Source: a virus
Length of the DNA: 38,571 bases
IMG/VR virus record: IMGVR_UViG_3300027793_000152
Coordinates: 1 to 38,571 of that record
Strand: one strand, 5' to 3'
Below the pieces are notes generated by a model. That model saw only the letters and a program-made list of their open reading frames with translations. It was not told the origin of the DNA and did no database searches. This document shows, one piece after another, positions 35,172 to 38,571 of the stretch. Each line of letters begins with the position of its first letter. The stretch's first letter is position 1. The position numbers were made by a program, and so were the translations under genes.

Positions 35172-35419
35172 ATTTTAATGAAATTATTAACATTTTGGAT
35201 TGTGTAAACAGAATCATACCTGTCTTCACAAAAATCCCAAAGTGTTTTGAATTTCAAGTAGGGATGCTTACGAGATTTTGACCATTTTTTTGCGGTTTTG
35301 AAATCATCAACAGTCCAAGATAGTTTTCTTGTTGGAGTTTGGACAAATAAACTCCTGAATTTCAAAAATAATTCAAAAAGAGTAATTCTAATCCTATAAA
35401 TAAAGTTTCGAAGTTTCAT
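35168..35419 (-). CDS. Hypothetical basic protein, coupled to sulfotransferase
   Basis: 83 residues from M at 35419; an upstream codon at 35437 is possible. The N-terminus (MKLRNFIYRIRITLFELFLK) is a basic amphipathic helix that could touch membrane. The rest has TRKLSWTVDDFKTAKKWSKS and KFKTLWDFCEDRYDSVYTIQ. It overlaps the upstream gene by 26 nt and the sulfotransferase by 4 nt. No family is recognised. Confidence 0.55.
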   Translation of the reverse strand: MKLRNFIYRIRITLFELFLKFRSLFVQTPTRKLSWTVDDFKTAKKWSKSRKHPYLKFKTLWDFCEDRYDSVYTIQNVNNFIKI

Positions 35420-35588
35420 TGAAGATTTGTTTTGCAATTATTTCTAATCTATCAATTTCTTTTTGGTCTTTTTCTGATACCTCAAAGTTTTTCGCTTTAA
35501 TTTGTCTGATTTCTTCCTGAACCTTTTGATATTGGTAGAGATATCTGTTATATAGTTCGGCTTTTTGTTCGTTTGTAAGTCTTTGCAT
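35394..35588 (-). CDS. Small coiled-coil protein
   Basis: 64 residues, almost wholly helical and charged (MQRLTNEQKAELYNRYLYQY, EIRQIKAKNFEVSEKDQKEI, IIAKQIFNETSKLYL). No Cys. It starts just after a terminator, and I see no promoter box, so it may depend on read-through. Function unknown. Confidence 0.55.
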   Translation of the reverse strand: MQRLTNEQKAELYNRYLYQYQKVQEEIRQIKAKNFEVSEKDQKEIDRLEIIAKQIFNETSKLYL

Positions 35589-35605
35589 GATGATGTTTTT
35601 GAAAA

Positions 35606-35642
35606 AATAAAAAAAAGGAACAAAATGTAAATTATGTTCCTT
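35606..35642 (-). terminator. Terminator, minus strand
   Basis: AAGGAACA / TGTTCCTT stem, extended by three pairs after one A/A mismatch, with a T-rich run on the minus strand (35606-35616). It overlaps the end of the gene 35632-35916. Confidence 0.8.
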
Positions 35643-35916
35643 CTTTGGTTGTGTTGTAGATTGAATTTAATTCATCCACAACGGAGAATATTTTATTTTT
35701 GGTGTCTTGTTTGATTTTTTTTCCTACCTTGAATAGATAATTTAGTTCTTTCAACTTATTCATGATTTCATCCAAAGAATCTTCCAAATTTTCATTACCA
35801 GCACTTGTGTCGTAATGGACAGGTTGAACATAAATGTCCAAATCCATAGCCGCACTGTTAGAACCTGTTTCTAATAACCTTCGATATTGCTTTTCAGTAA
35901 TTAGAATTGTTCTCAC
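35632..35916 (-). CDS. Late protein with packaging-type leader
   Basis: 94 residues. Leader MRTILITEKQYRRLLETGSN with L14-L15-E16 before T17 and an ITE at 6-8; clearly of the same style as the leaders at 34437 and 32282. The body is helical (SAAMDLDIYVQPVHYDTSAG, then NKLKELNYLFKVGKK). It is 5 nt downstream of the next gene's stop, so the two form an operon from the late box at 36304. Function unknown. Confidence 0.65.
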   Translation of the reverse strand: MRTILITEKQYRRLLETGSNSAAMDLDIYVQPVHYDTSAGNENLEDSLDEIMNKLKELNYLFKVGKKIKQDTKNKIFSVVDELNSIYNTTKEGT

Positions 35917-35921
35917 AAAAT

Positions 35922-36287
35922 TTAAACGTTAGATAAAGTCACATTAATGACTGTAGACGAGTTTAAAGAAGCCCAATCCAGTAATTTATCTTCAGAATTT
36001 GCAGATACTTCAATACCAGAACCGAAACTGTGGTCTCCCTTCAGTTTATTTCCACCGATATTTTCTAAATTTAAATAAACACCATCATTTACTCTGAATA
36101 TAACTTTGAAAAGACCCAAAAAAGCGCCACAACTTTCATCAGAATAGACATTGAAAATTTTGTCTTCAGTAACATCGAGTAATTGTACGGTTACATCTTC
36201 AGTTACACCTGATGGTTTATGAACATAAGAGTCGTTCAAAAGTTTTATGAATTTGTTTGATTCATTTCTAATGTTAAGAGTTGCCAT
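35922..36287 (-). CDS. Virion-like beta protein
   Basis: 121 residues, beta-rich (MATLNIRNESNKFIKLLNDS, VTVQLLDVTEDKIFNVYSD, VYLNLENIGGNKLKGDHSFG, ends INVTLSNV). The N-terminus begins MAT as in the fibre-like genes. Size and composition fit small phage decoration or baseplate proteins. Late-type box 16 nt upstream. No family is recognised. Confidence 0.6.
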   Translation of the reverse strand: MATLNIRNESNKFIKLLNDSYVHKPSGVTEDVTVQLLDVTEDKIFNVYSDESCGAFLGLFKVIFRVNDGVYLNLENIGGNKLKGDHSFGSGIEVSANSEDKLLDWASLNSSTVINVTLSNV

Positions 36288-36303
36288 AGTTTTGATTTTC
36301 TTA

Positions 36304-36311
36304 ATAAATAG
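36304..36311 (-). promoter_or_regulatory. Late-type promoter box (CTATTTAT)
   Basis: CTATTTAT, 16 nt before the ATG at 36287. Divergent from the box at 36330. Confidence 0.55.
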
Positions 36312-36329
36312 TCTAATTTTTCTTAAGAA

Positions 36330-36337
36330 ATATTTAT
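36330..36337 (+). promoter_or_regulatory. Late-type promoter box (ATATTTAT)
   Basis: ATATTTAT ending 4 nt before the ATG at 36342. Confidence 0.6.
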
Positions 36338-36341
36338 TGGT

Positions 36342-37157
36342 ATGAAAAATATATTTTTACTAATCGTTTTAATACCTGTGTTGAGTTTTTCACAAACTTC
36401 AACATGGAGGACAAACCCACCAACATCAAATCCAAGCTCTAATTCATCATCTTCACCGAGAGTAACCACAAACACTCCCTCTGTTAGTACTTGGAGAAAT
36501 TCTGAACCAAAAGAATTCAATAAACCAAGAACTAATAATACAGTCATCGTTAGAGACCCATGGTTTGATATGGGATGGAATAGATGGGGAATGTTCGGAG
36601 GACCACAATTCGGATGGAACAGTTATTTACCGACTTGGTATTTGAATGATTGGGGTTATAGACAACCAGCAAGAGTGTACTACTATAATAATGGGAAGAC
36701 AGACACTATCAGGGGTAAGAGACCGATAGTGAGTTTCGGTTTACATCACACAACGAACAATCAAATGGGTGCTTTTTTCACAATTGGAAATAAAGGTTAT
36801 TTCGTTTTTGATTTCAATACAACATATAAAAGAGACCGTTCTACATTTTTTCCTTATGGAACCATAAACCAAGTTGATTTCCCCTTAATTTCTGACTTGG
36901 TGAAAGAAAACAGTTTTTATTTCGGTGCAGGAAAAAGAATAAAGAGATTTGGTTTACATGCTATGGTTGGATTTGCAAATGAGAAAATATTATGGAGAGG
37001 AAAAGACGACATTGGTGAAATAACTTTCCCAAAATCTCAACAAAGGTTTGTTACGTTTAAGTTTGGTGCACTTAAAGATTTGAAAAACTTCACTTTGAAG
37101 GCAGACTACGACCCAGTTATAAATTACGGACAGTTAGGTGTTGGTCTAAATTTCTAA
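36342..37157 (+). CDS. Exported Ser/Asn/Pro-rich protein with outer-membrane-like C-terminus
   Basis: 271 residues. Signal peptide MKNIFLLIVLIPVLSFSQ. A Ser/Asn/Pro/Thr-rich segment to about residue 60. A Trp/Tyr/Gly-rich region (about 68-110, MGWNRWGMFGGPQFGWNSYL). The C-terminal half has alternating strands (GKRPIVSFGLHHTTNN, LHAMVGFANEKILWRGKDD) and ends NYGQLGVGLNF, typical for outer-membrane barrels. It is followed after 2 nt by the IscA-like gene. Exported function is unknown. Confidence 0.65.
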   Translation: MKNIFLLIVLIPVLSFSQTSTWRTNPPTSNPSSNSSSSPRVTTNTPSVSTWRNSEPKEFNKPRTNNTVIVRDPWFDMGWNRWGMFGGPQFGWNSYLPTWYLNDWGYRQPARVYYYNNGKTDTIRGKRPIVSFGLHHTTNNQMGAFFTIGNKGYFVFDFNTTYKRDRSTFFPYGTINQVDFPLISDLVKENSFYFGAGKRIKRFGLHAMVGFANEKILWRGKDDIGEITFPKSQQRFVTFKFGALKDLKNFTLKADYDPVINYGQLGVGLNF

Positions 37158-37159
37158 AA

Positions 37160-37483
37160 ATGATTACAGTTTCCGAAACAGCAGCAGAAAAAGTCAAATC
37201 TTTAATTGAAGAGAGTGGGTACAAAACTCCATACTTACGTGTTGCCGTGAAAGGAGGTGGATGTAGTGGTTTGTCCTACGATTTATCATTTGATTCAGAC
37301 CAAAATCCAACCGATACACTCTCAGAAGATAAGGGTGTTAAAATATTAGTAGACAACAAATCCCTTCTTTATCTATTCGGAACAGAACTTCAGTTTTCTG
37401 ATGGTTTGAATGGTAAAGGTTTTGAATTTATCAATCCTAATGCTAGTCGAACCTGTGGATGTGGTGAAAGTTTTGCGGTCTAA
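37160..37483 (+). CDS. A-type iron-sulfur carrier (IscA/ErpA/HesB family)
   Basis: 107 residues, the normal length. It has the three conserved Cys: C35 in GGGCSGLSYD and C99 and C101 in RTCGCGESF. SETAAEKVKSLIEE is the typical N-terminal helix. A-type carriers bind a [2Fe-2S] or [4Fe-4S] cluster and pass it to apo-enzymes. The phage copy looks functional. Co-transcribed with an exported protein, 2 nt upstream. It may help mature a phage Fe-S enzyme or sustain host metabolism. Confidence 0.95.
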   Translation: MITVSETAAEKVKSLIEESGYKTPYLRVAVKGGGCSGLSYDLSFDSDQNPTDTLSEDKGVKILVDNKSLLYLFGTELQFSDGLNGKGFEFINPNASRTCGCGESFAV

Positions 37484-37502
37484 CTTTATTCTTTTTATTT
37501 AG

Positions 37503-37510
37503 GTATTTAT
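37503..37510 (+). promoter_or_regulatory. Late-type promoter box (GTATTTAT)
   Basis: GTATTTAT, 11 nt before the ATG at 37522. Confidence 0.65.
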
Positions 37511-37521
37511 AAAACAGTAAT

Positions 37522-38571
37522 ATGAAGAAAAATATAATAGAAGCTGTTGGTGTACCCGCAAACATTCACGAGACATCCGAAAAAATATACAAGAAAGTAT
37601 TCAATTGGGTTAAAAACCTCAAAGAAGAGGATTTGGAACCAGGTGTAGGTGCCCAAAAAGATTTTAGAGGACAGTTTCAGATTGCCGACTATCCATTTTC
37701 AACAGTGAGGGTAAAACTTGGTGTGGAGCCTCACAAAAAAATTACCGAACCTGAATTGATGTCCATGAGTGTACAAACTCAATCGAAGAAAACTCCTGAT
37801 TTCAAACTTCAGACAATCAAAAGTAAGACAATCAACATCCTCGTTCTGATTCTCGTTCCAAAAGGTTGGGATTACAGTGAATTACCTTCTTTTTTTGAAA
37901 AGAACAAGAATGAAATAATAGAAAATTTCAGTCATGAATTGAAACACGCTTACGACCATCATAAGAAAGAATATGATAGTATGGAAACTAGAGCAATTTA
38001 TCAAGGTGCCGTTGGTTCGGGTATAGGAATTGACGCTGTTGATAGATTTATTCATGATATCTACTTCACTTCCGCTAATGAAAATTTAGTAAGACCAAGT
38101 GAAGTCTTAAGTGCGATTAAAGCCAACAAAATTTCACAAAAAGATTTTTTAAATTTCTTAACAAATCACACAACTTATCAAAATTTTAAAAGAATACAGA
38201 ATTTCAATTTTGAACAGTTTACTCAAGAAATTCTCTCCAAACCAAAACAGGTAGATAAATTCTTAAAAAAACTTGGTCTGGACCCAACTACGATGAGGGA
38301 CAAAACCAAAGTTAGAAGAGTGTTAGAAGCGACGTACAATTACATTGTTAACACTACAATTTCTAACTATAGTGATATGTTAAAACAGTCAATTTTAGAC
38401 GAACTCATAGGATTCCAAGGAGAACAACAAGTCATGTTTACTAATTTCATAAAAAAGGTAACAAGGTTCAAGAAACCTGAAGATTTTTACAAATATTATG
38501 AAAAACAATTCAAATATGTTGCCGATGAAATGATTAGAAAAATTTCTAAAGTATATTCTTTAGTTGATAAG
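37522..38571 (+). CDS. HExxH metallopeptidase-like protein, 3' end outside window
   Basis: 350 codons to the right edge, no stop reached. Leader MKKNIIEAVGVPANIHETSE with I5-I6-E7 before A8, a good T4-type protease site. Residues about 70-115 include strands (TINILVLILVPKG). HELKH at 138-142 (NFSHELKHAYDHHKKEYDSM) is a zincin HExxH motif. Downstream YFTSANENLVRPSEV (about 181-195) has the Glu expected as a third ligand. The rest is helical. Related to the protein at 9144 by motif only. Late-type box 11 nt upstream. Confidence 0.75.
   Translation, partial: MKKNIIEAVGVPANIHETSEKIYKKVFNWVKNLKEEDLEPGVGAQKDFRGQFQIADYPFSTVRVKLGVEPHKKITEPELMSMSVQTQSKKTPDFKLQTIKSKTINILVLILVPKGWDYSELPSFFEKNKNEIIENFSHELKHAYDHHKKEYDSMETRAIYQGAVGSGIGIDAVDRFIHDIYFTSANENLVRPSEVLSAIKANKISQKDFLNFLTNHTTYQNFKRIQNFNFEQFTQEILSKPKQVDKFLKKLGLDPTTMRDKTKVRRVLEATYNYIVNTTISNYSDMLKQSILDELIGFQGEQQVMFTNFIKKVTRFKKPEDFYKYYEKQFKYVADEMIRKISKVYSLVDK

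Noticed and set aside
35396-35403. TTATTTAT on the minus strand, as a further late-type promoter
   Set aside because: It lies inside the coding region with no start codon behind it; in this AT-rich DNA single matches by chance are expected.
1-38571. CRISPR array, insertion sequence, integrase or attachment site
   Set aside because: No regularly spaced repeats, transposase motifs or recombinase motifs were seen in this window.

Overview
The window reads as a piece of a large, AT-rich tailed-phage genome from a host in the phylum Bacteroidota. Phage evidence: a peptidoglycan-binding plus GH19 endolysin, two holin-like membrane proteins, a thymidylate synthase, fibre-like paralogues with a shared N-terminal module, tRNA genes, dozens of small genes overlapping at ATGA or TAATG, and a recurring TATTTAT box just upstream of about 25 genes. 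That box is the reverse complement of the T4 late box TATAAATA. Host evidence: promoters of the Bacteroidota type (TTG, about 20 nt, TAnnTTTG), signal peptides ending in SFAQ or SFSQ, almost no Shine-Dalgarno sequences, and a C-terminal sorting domain of the type IX secretion system, which is known only from Bacteroidota and relatives. No capsid, terminase, polymerase or integrase gene is seen here, so phage origin is an inference (about 85 percent).

Layout. 1-5045: small unknown genes, two Fe(II)/2-oxoglutarate oxygenase-like genes, a GT17-like glycosyltransferase and an acidic zinc-ribbon protein. 5095-7131: a structured RNA element, then a five-gene operon ending in thyA. 7128-10165: late genes including an HExxH metallopeptidase. 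10209-12200: tRNA-Ser, a protein with a YGAGTRWCT motif and a flavodoxin-fold protein. 15076 down to 12197 on the minus strand: an operon led by a class 2 polyphosphate kinase (PPK2). 15149-21989: seven tightly packed plus-strand genes for exported or membrane proteins, including two CsgG-like proteins, a type IX cargo-like protein and a C-type lectin. 22018-25799: endolysin, a candidate small RNA and a small-gene operon with a metallophosphoesterase and a cREC-like receiver domain. 25841-30699: a nuclease-fold protein, a holin-like protein and three virion or fibre-like proteins. 30700-31357: non-coding, holding a roughly 300-nt unidentified RNA and an aberrant tRNA. 31358-38571: exported nuclease, many small late genes, DUF2452, sulfotransferase, A-type Fe-S carrier and a second HExxH protein cut by the window edge.

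How it works together. Two promoter classes are visible. Host-type promoters drive the tRNAs, the non-coding RNA and some small genes. The TATTTAT box drives lysis, fibre-like, exported and enzyme genes. In both classes the ATG often sits exactly 4 nt after the promoter box, which predicts leaderless mRNAs. Many box-driven genes encode proteins whose first 7-25 residues are a short helical leader ending in a T4-prohead-protease-like site (L/I-x-E). This suggests that a set of enzymes (PPK2, nuclease fold, peptidases) is packaged in the head and injected, while another set is sent to the host envelope through Sec and possibly type IX secretion.
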